Of a stretch of DNA of 64,000 nucleotides, positions 16,843 to 26,384 are shown one piece after another (positions within the stretch are counted from its first letter, which is position 1; the number at the start of each line of letters is the position of its first letter). Location: assembly GCF_002150005.2 (NCBI RefSeq), contig NZ_MSPP01000002.1, positions 310,001-374,000 on the forward strand, in the 5' to 3' direction. The DNA comes from Marivivens niveibacter (GTDB lineage Bacteria > Pseudomonadota > Alphaproteobacteria > Rhodobacterales > Rhodobacteraceae). The position numbers and the translations under genes are program-made. The notes under the pieces were generated by a model, which worked only from the letters and a program-made list of their open reading frames with translations, had not been told where the DNA came from and made no database searches.

Positions 16843-18042
16843 TCACATTTTTGAACGAACAAAAGCTGCCACAACTTCGGTGTGGGGTGACCAGCGGAAT
16901 TGATCAACCGTACGTAGCGCGCTGATCTCAAACCCTGCATCTATCAACGTTTTTGCATCCCGTGCGAACGTGACCGGATTGCACGATACCATCGCAACAA
17001 TTTTCAGGGCAGAGGCCGCAATTTCCGCGATTTGCGCTTCGGCTCCGGCGCGCGGGGGGTCAATGATCGCAGCATCGAATTCATTCAGTTCGTCGGGCAA
17101 CAACGGACGACGGAACAAATCACGCGCTTCGGTCGTGATGGTGTGCAAACCTTGGGTATCACGCCATGCACGATCCAAGGCCGCCATCATGACCTTGTCA
17201 CCTTCGACGGCGTGAACGTTTGCCGTTTTGGCTGCTGGGAACGTAAACGTCCCTGACCCCGCAAACAGATCAACTACGCGCGCGGCATCACCGATGATCG
17301 CCTGAACAGCCGACTGCAACGCGGTCTCGCCTTCTTTTGTGGCCTGAAGAAATGCACCAGCAGGCGGCACGATCCGCGCATCACCGAATTTCTGGCGTGG
17401 CGGTCGCAATGTCACGACGGGTTCATCACCCCAGACCAGCCGTGCAATATCGTATTCATTCGCCCAAGCTGCCAAATCAACGCGCAACTGTTCGGTCAAT
17501 TCAACCGAGGTTGAAATATGAACATCCGCGCCGTCGATGCTGTCGGTCACGGTCAGCCCGATCTCACCCTTGCGGCTCGCTGCCATGCGGGTCAATTCGA
17601 CCAATGCAGGAACCGTTTTCAGAATTGCTGGCGTCAAAAGCTGGCAATCAGGAATTTCCACAATTGTATCCGACGCGCGTGCGTGAAACCCGACCAGAGC
17701 GCTTTTCTTGGTGCGGCGACCCGACAGTTTAGCCCGACGACGCGAATTTGCAGGCGACGTGTCAACGCCTTCGACCTGCGCATCGATTCCTTGCGCCGCC
17801 AAAGCGCGTTCGACAATGCCCGTTTTCCACTGTGCCACAAACGGTTCTGAAGCGTGCTGCATAGCGCAGCCCCCACACGCCTTGAAATGACGACAGACAG
17901 GAGCGATCCGATCTGAGGACGGGGATAAAACCCGCACGCCATCGTCTGTCAGCTCGACCTCTTCTCCGGGTAAAACACGCGGCACCAAAGTGCCATCGTC
18001 CGCGCGACCCAGACCCAAATGTGTGATGGATTCAATTTTCAT
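16843..18042 (-). CDS. 23S rRNA/tRNA (uracil-5-)-methyltransferase family protein (RlmD/TrmA class)
   Basis: 399 residues. Four cysteines for an iron-sulfur cluster are visible (Cys50, Cys56, Cys59 and Cys133), followed by a Rossmann SAM domain (VVDLFAGSGTFTFPAA near residue 255), the DPPRAGAEAQ motif and the catalytic cysteine in SCNPVTFARD. These enzymes make 5-methyluridine in rRNA. The N-terminal TRAM domain is short. The exact target uridine cannot be assigned. Confidence 0.9.
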   Translation of the reverse strand: MKIESITHLGLGRADDGTLVPRVLPGEEVELTDDGVRVLSPSSDRIAPVCRHFKACGGCAMQHASEPFVAQWKTGIVERALAAQGIDAQVEGVDTSPANSRRRAKLSGRRTKKSALVGFHARASDTIVEIPDCQLLTPAILKTVPALVELTRMAASRKGEIGLTVTDSIDGADVHISTSVELTEQLRVDLAAWANEYDIARLVWGDEPVVTLRPPRQKFGDARIVPPAGAFLQATKEGETALQSAVQAIIGDAARVVDLFAGSGTFTFPAAKTANVHAVEGDKVMMAALDRAWRDTQGLHTITTEARDLFRRPLLPDELNEFDAAIIDPPRAGAEAQIAEIAASALKIVAMVSCNPVTFARDAKTLIDAGFEISALRTVDQFRWSPHTEVVAAFVRSKM

Positions 18043-18086
18043 GCAGCGGTGATTAGCAACTAGGCGCGATCAGTCAATGGGCGCGA

Positions 18087-19922
18087 TCACTCTGCCCCTA
18101 AAAATCCACCCGATTGGCGCGCCCAAAATCCTGCGTAGATGCCTTGTTTCGCCAATAATTCAGAATGCGTTCCGATTTCTGCTATGCGGCCTTTTTCCAT
18201 CACAATAATCCGATCCATCCGCGCAATCGTCGACAATCGGTGGGCAATCGCAATCACGGTCTTGCCCTCCATCACATGGTCCAGACTGGTTTGAATTTCG
18301 GCCTCTACCTCAGAATCCAATGCGGATGTGGCTTCGTCTAAGATCAAAATTGGCGCGTCTTTCAGGATGGCGCGTGCCAGCGCGATCCGTTGACGTTGAC
18401 CACCCGACAATTTCACGCCTCGTTCCCCCAGATAGGCGTCATATCCTGTGCGGCCCCGGCCATCCCGAAGGTCGGCAATAAAATCGTCTGCCGCAGCCAG
18501 CTTTGCAGCTTCAATGACTTCTTCAATCGTTGCATCGGGTTTGCCATAGCGGATGTTGTCCAGCGCAGACCTGTTGAACATCGCCGTTTCCTGACGCACC
18601 ACCGAAATTTGACGGCGCAGCGCTTCTTGGGTCACGTCGCGGATATCAGCGCCGTTGATCAAAATTCGCCCCTGTTCCACGTCATATAACCGCAAAAGCA
18701 ACGACACAAAGGTCGATTTACCGGCACCCGACGCCCCGACCACGGCCAATTTTTCGCCCTGCCTGATGGTTAGATCTAGACCCTGGATGGCCGTAATATC
18801 GCTGCCATAGGAAAACCCGACGCGATCAAATTCAATGGGACCATGGGCATCCAGCATCGTCGCAGCATCGGGTCGGTCTACGACCTCGTGGGTTTTGGCT
18901 AGGGTTTGCATGCCATCCTCGACTTCGCCAATGCTGGAAAAGATAGAAATCGCAGTGAAACCCAAACGATTTGTCAGCATGCTCAGCCGCGACCCAATCA
19001 TCGCGGTGACCGTGATATCGCCAACAGTCGCCTGCCCGATCGACCACAAATACAGGCTGCCCAAAATGGACATCACGGGCAAAATACCTCCCAATGTCAT
19101 AAGGACCATGCGGAACCCTGCGGACAAATACCCGAATTCTAACGCACGATCCCGAAACGTACCCAGCGCGTCCAGCGCAGCGCGATCTTCGAATGAATTG
19201 TGCGCGAATAATTTGACCGTTGCGATATTTGACAGGGTATCTACCAGCTGCCCCGTTACAACGGTACGGGCGCCGGCCCGTGCCTTGGATTTCTGCATGA
19301 CGCGGGGGATGAAATACCACAGGGCGCAACCGTACAGCAGACCCCAAACCGCAAATCCGATCAGCAATCGCCCATCAATACCGCCCATCAGGATCAAAGC
19401 GCCGATGAACATCATAAATGAAAAAATGACGACATCGACGGTTTCAATCACAATGTCCGTCAACGACCGAGCGGTCTGCATACATTTTTGACTGATCCGC
19501 CCAGCGAAATCATTTTCAAAATACCGCATGGAATGACCCAGCGCATAGCGGTTCAGCCGGCTGATGATCAATGGAAACAGATGCGGCCCCATAACGACCG
19601 AAGTTGTTGCGGCATCAACGGTCAGCGCAATGGGCCGCACGATCATATAAAACACCAACCCGAAAATAATCAGCGGTGCAAATTGATCCCAATAGGCACC
19701 GGGCACAGCATTCGCCGCACGGTCGACGACCCACCCCGCAAAAGCGGCTGACGTCAGTTCAACCATGCCTGCAAACGATACCGCGCATAGCGCCAACGCT
19801 ATTGCCTTTTCCGAGCCAGATAATGACCAACGTGCGAATGGGATCAGCGATTTCGGGGGCGTTCCATTTGCAGGCGCAAAAGGATCAATCAGTTTTTCCA
19901 ACCACTGTGTCACGAATGTCAT
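18087..19922 (-). CDS. ABC exporter, fused permease-ATPase (MsbA/multidrug type)
   Basis: 611 residues from the ATG at 19922 (AAGGA upstream). Residues about 45-330 hold six membrane segments; the ATPase half has Walker A GASGAGKST (about 395-403), the signature LSGGQRQR and Walker B ILILDEATSALD, with H-loop AHRLST. Such half-transporters work as homodimers and export lipids, peptides or drugs; the substrate is unknown. It lies 131 bp downstream of the CCA transferase gene on the same strand. Confidence 0.88.
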   Translation of the reverse strand: MTFVTQWLEKLIDPFAPANGTPPKSLIPFARWSLSGSEKAIALALCAVSFAGMVELTSAAFAGWVVDRAANAVPGAYWDQFAPLIIFGLVFYMIVRPIALTVDAATTSVVMGPHLFPLIISRLNRYALGHSMRYFENDFAGRISQKCMQTARSLTDIVIETVDVVIFSFMMFIGALILMGGIDGRLLIGFAVWGLLYGCALWYFIPRVMQKSKARAGARTVVTGQLVDTLSNIATVKLFAHNSFEDRAALDALGTFRDRALEFGYLSAGFRMVLMTLGGILPVMSILGSLYLWSIGQATVGDITVTAMIGSRLSMLTNRLGFTAISIFSSIGEVEDGMQTLAKTHEVVDRPDAATMLDAHGPIEFDRVGFSYGSDITAIQGLDLTIRQGEKLAVVGASGAGKSTFVSLLLRLYDVEQGRILINGADIRDVTQEALRRQISVVRQETAMFNRSALDNIRYGKPDATIEEVIEAAKLAAADDFIADLRDGRGRTGYDAYLGERGVKLSGGQRQRIALARAILKDAPILILDEATSALDSEVEAEIQTSLDHVMEGKTVIAIAHRLSTIARMDRIIVMEKGRIAEIGTHSELLAKQGIYAGFWARQSGGFLGAE

Positions 19923-20053
19923 GCGGTATTCCTTGCGTTTCTTGGGGCCAAGCAACGTCGGTGGCGGAATATTCTATGAATATCGGCTAAAAGGCGTTTG
20001 CCCAATCGGGCCTAATGAAATTGACTATAGGACCTTTAACGTAGTGGTAAACG

Positions 20054-21190
20054 CTAGCCGTCGCTTAATTGCGATTTCGAGAGCGAAAAGCCCGAATTGA
20101 TCCACTTTTGCTCTAGCTCTTTCAGCTTTGCCCCTAACGCGGCACCGGAATAGGCAGGCATCAAATCAGCTGCGCGGACAGGAAATTCCTGACGGCTGGA
20201 TTGCTTGATTAGGTCGATTTCGGATTGCACAACTGGCTGGCCCATCAGCGCCTGCCGCACAAGGTAGGTATCAATGCAGGTTTCTTTGAACCGATACCCC
20301 AGTTCTGCCAAATCAGTCTCTAACCCAGCGCGAATTGCATCATACTCTTTGCGTTCCGCATTTGAAAAACGTAGGCGACCAGCCACATCTTCGCCACCCA
20401 TCACAGCCAGACGGCGGATCGGTTTCGCCGCTTCGTCCAATTCAATATGGACCAAAATGGGTAATGCCGCAGCAGACGCACCCGGCAACACAGCCGAAAG
20501 AACACCACTGGCCTGCATAGAGGCAACAGCCACTGACGGATCTGGCGCAGACAATAGCTTGCGCATCTCGGCGCCGATACGTTCAGCCGATATTTGCGAC
20601 AACCCGTCTGAATGCATCGCACAGGCAGACAACCCATCGGCATCAATGCCCAGCGCATCATCGCCGTACCACGCAGTGAAGCGGAAAAACCGCAAAATAC
20701 GCAGGTAATCCTCTTGGATGCGGGCATCGGGATCGCCAATGAATCGTACATGTCGACGTTTCAAATCAGGCAATCCACCCACGGGGTCGATGACCTGCCC
20801 TGACGCATCACAATAAAGCGCATTCATCGTAAAGTCGCGGCGCTCTGCGTCCTCTTCCAATGTATCGGAAAAGGCGACTTTGGCATGCCGGCCATCGGTT
20901 TCCACATCGCGGCGGAACGTGGTGACTTCGTATGGTATGCCATCGGCGATAATCGTGATTGTGCCGTGATCGATACCTGTCGGGATCGCCTTTAGACCTG
21001 CCAATTCCGCCTGTTTTAGGGTCTGTTCTGGCCGTGCGTCTGTGCAAATATCCAAATCCGACACTGGCGCATCAATCAGGGCATTGCGCACACAGCCGCC
21101 GACAAAATAGGCCTGATATCCGCCATCAGCCAAAGCACCGCACACAGCCTGAGACGCAGCACTGGTCAGCCAATCCGCCGTCAGTCGCAT
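20054..21190 (-). CDS. cca: CCA tRNA nucleotidyltransferase / poly(A) polymerase family
   Basis: 378 residues from the ATG at 21190. The class II nucleotidyltransferase head is clear: YFVGGCVRNAL, the DLDICT catalytic aspartates, the RRDFTMNAL segment and the IQEDYLRILRFFRF neck. The product either adds or repairs the 3' CCA end of tRNA. The start overlaps the stop of the NUDIX gene by 10 bp, giving an hslO-nudL-cca operon. Confidence 0.93.
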   Translation of the reverse strand: MRLTADWLTSAASQAVCGALADGGYQAYFVGGCVRNALIDAPVSDLDICTDARPEQTLKQAELAGLKAIPTGIDHGTITIIADGIPYEVTTFRRDVETDGRHAKVAFSDTLEEDAERRDFTMNALYCDASGQVIDPVGGLPDLKRRHVRFIGDPDARIQEDYLRILRFFRFTAWYGDDALGIDADGLSACAMHSDGLSQISAERIGAEMRKLLSAPDPSVAVASMQASGVLSAVLPGASAAALPILVHIELDEAAKPIRRLAVMGGEDVAGRLRFSNAERKEYDAIRAGLETDLAELGYRFKETCIDTYLVRQALMGQPVVQSEIDLIKQSSRQEFPVRAADLMPAYSGAALGAKLKELEQKWINSGFSLSKSQLSDG

Positions 21191-21774
21191 AGCCGCCCCG
21201 CTAGACCGCGCAGCATCCGTGCTGTTGCGCCCCAAATGTAGTACGGACCAAAAGGCGCGACATAATAGTACCGCTTACGCCCCTGCCAACGCCGTCCTTC
21301 GATCCTGAAATTCGATGGGTTTGATATGTGATCAAACGGGACTGTAAAGATCTCGGCGACTTCGCCTTCTTCTGCGCGATGATCAAAATCACCACGGATC
21401 ATCGCAACAACTGGCGTTGCCGTATAGCTCGTGACCGTTTCATGGGGGGGCAATAGGCCTAGAATATCGACCTGATCAGGTGGCAGGCCCACCTCTTCGT
21501 GGGCTTCGCGCAGGGCGGCTTGTTCCAATGTTTCGCCCTGTTCCACCTTACCACCAGGAAAGGCGATCTGGCCGGGGTGATGTTTCAGCCGCGCGGACCG
21601 TTTGGTAAGTAACAACCGCCCGTCTTCGTGAAACGCTACTAGAACAGCAGCTGGTTTCAAAATGCGGTTTTCAGCCAGTTTAGTGTCTGGGTTCAGATCA
21701 AAATCCGAAGAATCTCCGCCCTTTTTCGCGAGGGCGGAGATCAATAATTGTTCTATCGAATTATTCAGCGTCAT
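21181..21774 (-). CDS. nudL: NUDIX CoA pyrophosphatase
   Basis: 197 residues. The NUDIX box GGKVEQGETLEQAALREAHEEVG is complete (split here as GGKVEQGE, then REAHEEVG), preceded by the CoA-pyrophosphatase signature LLTKRSARLKHHPGQIAFPG. Members hydrolyse CoA and its derivatives to phosphopantetheine and 3',5'-ADP. It overlaps both hslO upstream (14 bp) and cca downstream. Confidence 0.9.
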   Translation of the reverse strand: MTLNNSIEQLLISALAKKGGDSSDFDLNPDTKLAENRILKPAAVLVAFHEDGRLLLTKRSARLKHHPGQIAFPGGKVEQGETLEQAALREAHEEVGLPPDQVDILGLLPPHETVTSYTATPVVAMIRGDFDHRAEEGEVAEIFTVPFDHISNPSNFRIEGRRWQGRKRYYYVAPFGPYYIWGATARMLRGLAGRLCD

Positions 21775-22762
21775 CCGGTTTTACCGATGCCTCAAACCCC
21801 AGCGTGTTGGGATCGAATTCGTAATGCGCGCCGCAGAATTGGCAGTCCGCTGTTACGATGCCTTCGTCCGTGGTCATATGCGCGATGTCTTTGGCCGAAT
21901 AGATCGACAGGCTTTCGCGAACACGGTCTGCTGAACAGGAACAGCCGAACTTCACCGACTGCGGGTCGTAAACGCGCGGCTGTTCTTCGTGGAACAAGCG
22001 AACCAACAATTCGGTTGGCTGAACCGATGGGCCAATCAATTCCAGATCATCAACCGAATCCAGCAGGATGTTCGCACGGTTCCAGTTTTCGCCTTCGTCT
22101 TCGTCCAATAGATCGTTAGCGGCCAGCAAACCCTGTTCGCCAGAACCACCTTCGCCGGATGCAAAAGGCGATGCTTTGGGCATGTGTTGCAGCATCACGC
22201 CGCCCGCGCGCCAGCTTTCGCCCTGACCTGCCAATGTGGATTTACCAAAGGACAGTTCAAACCGCGTTGGCAACTGTTCGGACTGCGCGAAATAGGTTTC
22301 TGCGCATTTTGCCAGCGAACCGCCCGCGATTGGGGTGATGCCTTGGTACGGGGTCATACCTTGGCCTTGGTCGATTAGGATTGCGAAATAGCCTTTGCCG
22401 ATCATGTCGAAGGCTGGTTTCGATGCATCCAGACGGGTGTCATCGAACGACGCATAGGCACGAATACGGGCGATATCGCCCTCTTTTTGCGGGGCGTAAT
22501 AATCGGTCGCGATCAAACGTGCAGGACCATCACCGCGGACTTGCAGCGACAGTTTCCAGCGCAATTTCATGGTCTGACCAATCAGCGCGGTCAGAAGGGC
22601 CATTTCCGCAACCAACGCTTCGATCTGGGCGGGATAGTCGTGCTGCGATAGCACCTGATCCAGCACACCGTCCAAACGGGCCACGCGGCCGCGCACGTCC
22701 GATGCATCCAGCTGAAACGGGAGCACAGTGTCGTCCCATGCGATTTGACTGCCGAGGTTCAT
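21761..22762 (-). CDS. hslO: Redox-regulated chaperone Hsp33
   Basis: 333 residues, slightly longer than E. coli Hsp33. The C-terminal zinc switch is intact: CSC near residue 272 and CQFC near residue 305. Under oxidative stress the zinc is lost and the protein becomes a holdase for unfolding proteins. It heads the operon with nudL and cca and is divergent from a second NUDIX gene. Confidence 0.95.
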   Translation of the reverse strand: MNLGSQIAWDDTVLPFQLDASDVRGRVARLDGVLDQVLSQHDYPAQIEALVAEMALLTALIGQTMKLRWKLSLQVRGDGPARLIATDYYAPQKEGDIARIRAYASFDDTRLDASKPAFDMIGKGYFAILIDQGQGMTPYQGITPIAGGSLAKCAETYFAQSEQLPTRFELSFGKSTLAGQGESWRAGGVMLQHMPKASPFASGEGGSGEQGLLAANDLLDEDEGENWNRANILLDSVDDLELIGPSVQPTELLVRLFHEEQPRVYDPQSVKFGCSCSADRVRESLSIYSAKDIAHMTTDEGIVTADCQFCGAHYEFDPNTLGFEASVKPDDAE

Positions 22763-22840
22763 AGGCTTTCCTTACTTGGCGCGATTTGGCATATCGTGTC
22801 CATATAAGCGCATCAGTCGCAGGTCCAAGGGGTAATCGTT

Positions 22841-23272
22841 ATGAAACGATATGGTGAACCAGTTCAAACAGGCATTCAATACACAGCACGCCCAGGCGTA
22901 TACGTGATTTTGCCGCGCGGAAATCAGTTGTTGGTGACGCTTCAGGACGGCGAAAACCCCGAATTCCAGCTGCCGGGCGGCGGCATTGATGCGGGTGAAC
23001 ACCCCATTGCGGCCCTACACCGCGAAGTCATGGAAGAAACCGGTTGGACCATCGCCGCGCCGCGCAAATTGGGCGCCTACCGCCGGTTCTGTTACATGCC
23101 GGATTACGACAAATGGGCCGAAAAGATCTGTAACATGTATATGGCGCGGCCCATCATGCAGGTCAGCGACCCGCTAGAACCTGATCATACCCCAGTCTGG
23201 ATGCCTGCCGATCAGGCGGCTGTCACGATCGCCAGCGTGGGCGACCGTGCGTTCGTACAAAGCCTGCTTTAG
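22841..23272 (+). CDS. NUDIX hydrolase
   Basis: 143 residues. The NUDIX box is present (GGGIDAGE ... REVMEETGW, residues about 46-68). The substrate is unknown; size and overall shape fit a small (di)nucleotide or nucleotide-sugar pyrophosphatase. It is divergent from hslO with a 78-bp gap and its stop overlaps the stop of the convergent membrane protein gene. Confidence 0.88.
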   Translation: MKRYGEPVQTGIQYTARPGVYVILPRGNQLLVTLQDGENPEFQLPGGGIDAGEHPIAALHREVMEETGWTIAAPRKLGAYRRFCYMPDYDKWAEKICNMYMARPIMQVSDPLEPDHTPVWMPADQAAVTIASVGDRAFVQSLL

Positions 23273-24030
23273 TCCGCGATTTCTCGGCCTTCGACCAAGT
23301 GGCCAAATAGCGTTGTCAAAACGCTGACGTTCAGCATGATAAACAGCCAGTTGGTCGCGATGTCCAAAACAAACGCGATAATTGTGGCAAATTCATAGAA
23401 CATACCCACGATCAGCGTAGAGGCGAAATTCATCGCGATCAGGATGGTTGTCACGCCCAGAATCTGGCCCGAGGATTCTTTGGTTTTAGCCATGGATTCG
23501 CCAATCGACATATTTTGCCCAACGGCGGCGGCAGGCAGCATAAGACCGAAACGCAGGCCAAGGTAGTTGATCAGCAACAGCACGACCGACATGCCGATGG
23601 ACAACAGGAATAATCCACCCATTGACAGCAGCATCATGACCACCATGCCTGCGGCCGCGCCGATCACAATCAAAATCAATGCGATAATCAAAGATTTCGC
23701 CACATATTGTCCGATCGGACGATCTGCCAATGTCGGCAACACACCTGGATATTCTTCAAGAAGGATAAATCGGTGCCACGCGACAGCGATCCACGCAAAA
23801 ATGAAAATCGCTGCAGCACACAAGATCAAAACGGCGAAAAACATAGTGCCCGCAGTATCGGGTTGAACTGACCCCATGTCGTGGAACGACCCAGACGGCA
23901 AGTTCACGATCTGCCCCACAACAAGGGTTAAGACGACGAAAATCAACATTGGCCCAACTGACACTTTTAACGCGTCAACAATGTTACCGAAAATCATGCG
24001 AAACGCGTGAAGGACAATTTTCCAAGCCAC
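23269..24030 (-). CDS. Predicted integral membrane protein of unknown function
   Basis: 253 residues from a GTG at 24030 with a GGGAG ribosome site seven bases upstream; a TTG 30 bases earlier has no such site. There are about six hydrophobic segments (near residues 24-45, 65-90, 110-140, 145-165, 195-215 and 220-240). A long aliphatic stretch (LIIALILIVIGAAAGMVV) suggests a channel or scaffold. No family motif or catalytic residues were recognised. It is divergent from argG. Confidence 0.75.
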   Translation of the reverse strand: MAWKIVLHAFRMIFGNIVDALKVSVGPMLIFVVLTLVVGQIVNLPSGSFHDMGSVQPDTAGTMFFAVLILCAAAIFIFAWIAVAWHRFILLEEYPGVLPTLADRPIGQYVAKSLIIALILIVIGAAAGMVVMMLLSMGGLFLLSIGMSVVLLLINYLGLRFGLMLPAAAVGQNMSIGESMAKTKESSGQILGVTTILIAMNFASTLIVGMFYEFATIIAFVLDIATNWLFIMLNVSVLTTLFGHLVEGREIAD

Positions 24031-24155
24031 GATGAAACTCCCAATCCAAATTTCCGCCAAAAGGCCATAAATACGGGCAAATGGTCAATGGGCTACCCTT
24101 GCTTGCCATTAGAAAAACAGGTATCGCGCCATGGATATTCACAAAGGAGCGCCAG

Positions 24156-25382
24156 ATGTCTGCACCAAAGAAAGTGGTCCTTGCCTATTCGGGCGGACTG
24201 GATACCTCGATCATCCTGAAATGGCTGCAAACCGAATACGGTTGTGAGGTTGTCACTTTTACCGCTGACTTGGGCCAAGGCGAAGAGCTGGAACCAGCAC
24301 GCGCCAAAGCAGAGATGCTGGGCATCAAATCGGAAAACATCTATATCGAAGACATCCGCGAAGAATTCGTTCGCGACTTCGTTTTCCCGATGTTCCGCGC
24401 AAACGCCGTATACGAAGGCCTGTACCTGCTGGGCACTTCGATCGCGCGTCCTTTGATTTCCAAACGTCTGGTGGAAATCGCACGTGAAACCGGCGCTGAC
24501 GCTGTGGCACACGGCGCGACCGGCAAAGGCAACGATCAGGTTCGTTTCGAACTGGCGTGCTATGCCCTGAACCCAGACATCAAAGTGATTGCGCCTTGGC
24601 GTGAATGGGATCTGTCGTCGCGTACCAAACTGCTGGAATTCGCTGAACAGAACCAGATTCCAATCGCCAAAGACAAACGCGGCGAAGCGCCATTCTCGGT
24701 TGATGCGAACCTGCTGCACACGTCATCCGAAGGTAAAGTTTTGGAAGATCCGGCCGATATGGCACCGGATTACGTGTTCCAGCGCACCGTTCACCCAGAA
24801 GACGCGCCAGACACTCCTGAATTCATCGAAGTCACCTTTGAAAAAGGCGATGCAGTTGCAATCAACGGCGAAGACATGTCGCCAGCAACCATCCTGACTC
24901 AGCTGAACGAATACGGCCGCAAACACGGCATCGGTCGTTTGGATTTCGTTGAAAACCGTTTCGTCGGTATGAAATCGCGCGGCATCTACGAAACTCCAGG
25001 CGGCACCATCCTGCTAGAGGCGCACCGCGGTATCGAACAGATCACTCTGGATTCGGGTGCAGGTCATTTGAAAGACAGCCTGATGCCACGCTACGCCGAA
25101 CTGATCTACAACGGTTTCTGGTATTCGCCAGAGCGTGAAATGCTGCAAGCCGCGATCGACAAATCCCAAGAGCACGTAACAGGCACCGTTCGCCTGAAAC
25201 TGTACAAAGGTTCGGTGAACACCGTTGGCCGCTGGTCCGATCATTCCCTGTATTCCGAAGCGCACGTCACATTCGAAGACGACGCAGGTGCATACGACCA
25301 GAAAGATGCAGCAGGTTTCATTCAGCTGAACGCACTGCGCCTGAAATTGTTGGCTGCACGTAACGCCCGCGTCAAAGGCTGA
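24156..25382 (+). CDS. argG: Argininosuccinate synthase
   Basis: 408 residues from the ATG at 24156 (AAAGGAG upstream); the longer upstream reading is not supported. The ATP pyrophosphatase P-loop AYSGGLDTS is near residue 9 and [13 protein letters not shown] near residue 115. The enzyme joins citrulline and aspartate in arginine synthesis. A strong inverted repeat begins 25 bp after its stop. Confidence 0.97.
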   Translation: MSAPKKVVLAYSGGLDTSIILKWLQTEYGCEVVTFTADLGQGEELEPARAKAEMLGIKSENIYIEDIREEFVRDFVFPMFRANAVYEGLYLLGTSIARPLISKRLVEIARETGADAVAHGATGKGNDQVRFELACYALNPDIKVIAPWREWDLSSRTKLLEFAEQNQIPIAKDKRGEAPFSVDANLLHTSSEGKVLEDPADMAPDYVFQRTVHPEDAPDTPEFIEVTFEKGDAVAINGEDMSPATILTQLNEYGRKHGIGRLDFVENRFVGMKSRGIYETPGGTILLEAHRGIEQITLDSGAGHLKDSLMPRYAELIYNGFWYSPEREMLQAAIDKSQEHVTGTVRLKLYKGSVNTVGRWSDHSLYSEAHVTFEDDAGAYDQKDAAGFIQLNALRLKLLAARNARVKG

Positions 25383-25406
25383 CGCAGCGTTTCAATTGAT
25401 TGATTG

Positions 25407-25449
25407 ATGGCCGTCCCCTAGCCGTAAGGCAGATATAGGGGGCGGCCAT
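25407..25449 (+). promoter_or_regulatory. 14-bp inverted repeat hiding the SCP2 ribosome site and start codon
   Basis: 25407-25420 pairs with 25436-25449 over 14 positions with a single T-G wobble. The 3' arm contains the GGGGG ribosome site and the first two bases of the ATG at 25448. The 15-base loop contains a small GCC-GTAA-GGC hairpin with a GNRA-type tetraloop. A TTTTT run begins four bases after the stem, so the same structure might also act as a weak terminator for argG. Confidence 0.65.
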
Positions 25450-25729
25450 GACTTTTTCAGACATCGTAGATATGTTGAAACGCGGACTAGAGGGCAAAGA
25501 ACTGTCCAATGTCCTGAAATTTGATTGCGGCGATGACGGCAGCGTTGCGATCGGGCCGAACGGTGTATCCACCGACAACCCAGATGCCGACTGCACTATC
25601 AAAATCACCACGGCCAATCTGGAAAAGCTGCTAAAGGGTAAATTGAACCCGATGACCGGCCTAGCCATGGGAAAACTGAAAATTTCGGGCAATCCCGCTG
25701 TTGCGATGCAACTGGCAAAACTGATTTAA
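25448..25729 (+). CDS. SCP2-like sterol/lipid-binding domain protein
   Basis: 93 residues, one SCP2 domain: VLKFDCGDDGSVAIG, DADCTIKITTANLEKLLKGKLNP and GKLKISGN are typical. Such small stand-alone proteins bind hydrophobic ligands, possibly acyl-CoA, and are common but uncharacterised in Rhodobacteraceae. The ribosome site and ATG lie within a strong stem-loop, so translation is probably regulated or weak. It lies 65 bp downstream of argG. Confidence 0.88.
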   Translation: MTFSDIVDMLKRGLEGKELSNVLKFDCGDDGSVAIGPNGVSTDNPDADCTIKITTANLEKLLKGKLNPMTGLAMGKLKISGNPAVAMQLAKLI

Positions 25730-25758
25730 TTTCAGTTAGTTGAGCGGAAATCGCGCAG

Positions 25759-25767
25759 TTATCCACA
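25759..25767 (+). promoter_or_regulatory. Isolated perfect DnaA box
   Basis: TTATCCACA in the convergent gap between the SCP2-like gene and the DUF7282-like gene, about 18 kb from the predicted oriC. Confidence 0.45.
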
Positions 25768-25810
25768 GGATTTTCGATTCCGCCAACGTCCATGTCATCA
25801 GTTAGACAAA

Positions 25811-25838
25811 AGAAAAGGGCCGGCAGAGGCCGACCCTT
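25811..25838 (-). terminator. Intrinsic terminator of the DUF7282-like gene
   Basis: A 10-bp stem (25829-25838 with 25815-25824) whose single mismatch on the plus strand becomes a G-U pair in minus-strand RNA, followed by a T-rich tract. The strand preference shows it belongs to the leftward gene. Confidence 0.85.
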
Positions 25839-25867
25839 AACATAATATTTTACACGTTTTGCGTGAA

Positions 25868-26287
25868 TTACTGTGCGGTTACAACAGTCATCACCAAATT
25901 GCCGTCCACGCGGATCGGGCCGTCTTCGGACGCACCCAAAGTATATTCAAACCCGCCAGTGGTCATGCCGCCATCTTCGCCGTGGACCATCAGCATCAGC
26001 ATTTCGCCTGCTGCTACGTCCTCTTGCAGGATCGCGGTCACATCCATGTTTTCACCGTGGCGCAGCGGCGCATAGCCAACAACTGGGCCCGGTTTCATTT
26101 CGGCGTCAGTGCGGTGCACAACCATCCAACCGTTTGCAGGTGCGATCACAGCGTCTGCAGTCACAGTGCCGCCCGATACGTCCTGATCCATTGCGGAAAC
26201 GCTTGGCGCCATCGCGTGGCCTGCGGCCAGCGCAGCGGATGCAGTTGCGGTTAGGCCAATAGCAGCGATGATAGATTTGATAGTCAT
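25868..26287 (-). CDS. Secreted DUF7282-like protein
   Basis: 139 residues from the ATG at 26287 (GGGAG upstream). A Sec signal ends near residue 22 (ALAAGHA). The mature part has an immunoglobulin-like beta pattern with WMVVHRTDAEMKPGPVVGY, characteristic of the DUF7282 family, and is rich in methionine and acidic residues. Function unknown. It has its own terminator, so it is monocistronic. Confidence 0.78.
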   Translation of the reverse strand: MTIKSIIAAIGLTATASAALAAGHAMAPSVSAMDQDVSGGTVTADAVIAPANGWMVVHRTDAEMKPGPVVGYAPLRHGENMDVTAILQEDVAAGEMLMLMVHGEDGGMTTGGFEYTLGASEDGPIRVDGNLVMTVVTAQ

Positions 26288-26384
26288 GTGAAACACTCCC
26301 TGTGTTTATGGTTACACAAAGGAGTACGTTTCATACTCAAAAGAGGTCACCGCGCCGCGATCACAAACGATCACGCATTCGGCA

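Noticed and set aside
24081-24155. Upstream extension of argG
   Set aside because: The ATG at 24156 has AAAGGAG upstream and matches the family start.
26280-26295. parS-like half-site near the DUF7282-like start (TGTTTCAC followed by ATG)
   Set aside because: It matches only 11 of 16 positions and the right half is missing; the resemblance arises from a GGGAG ribosome site and spacer.
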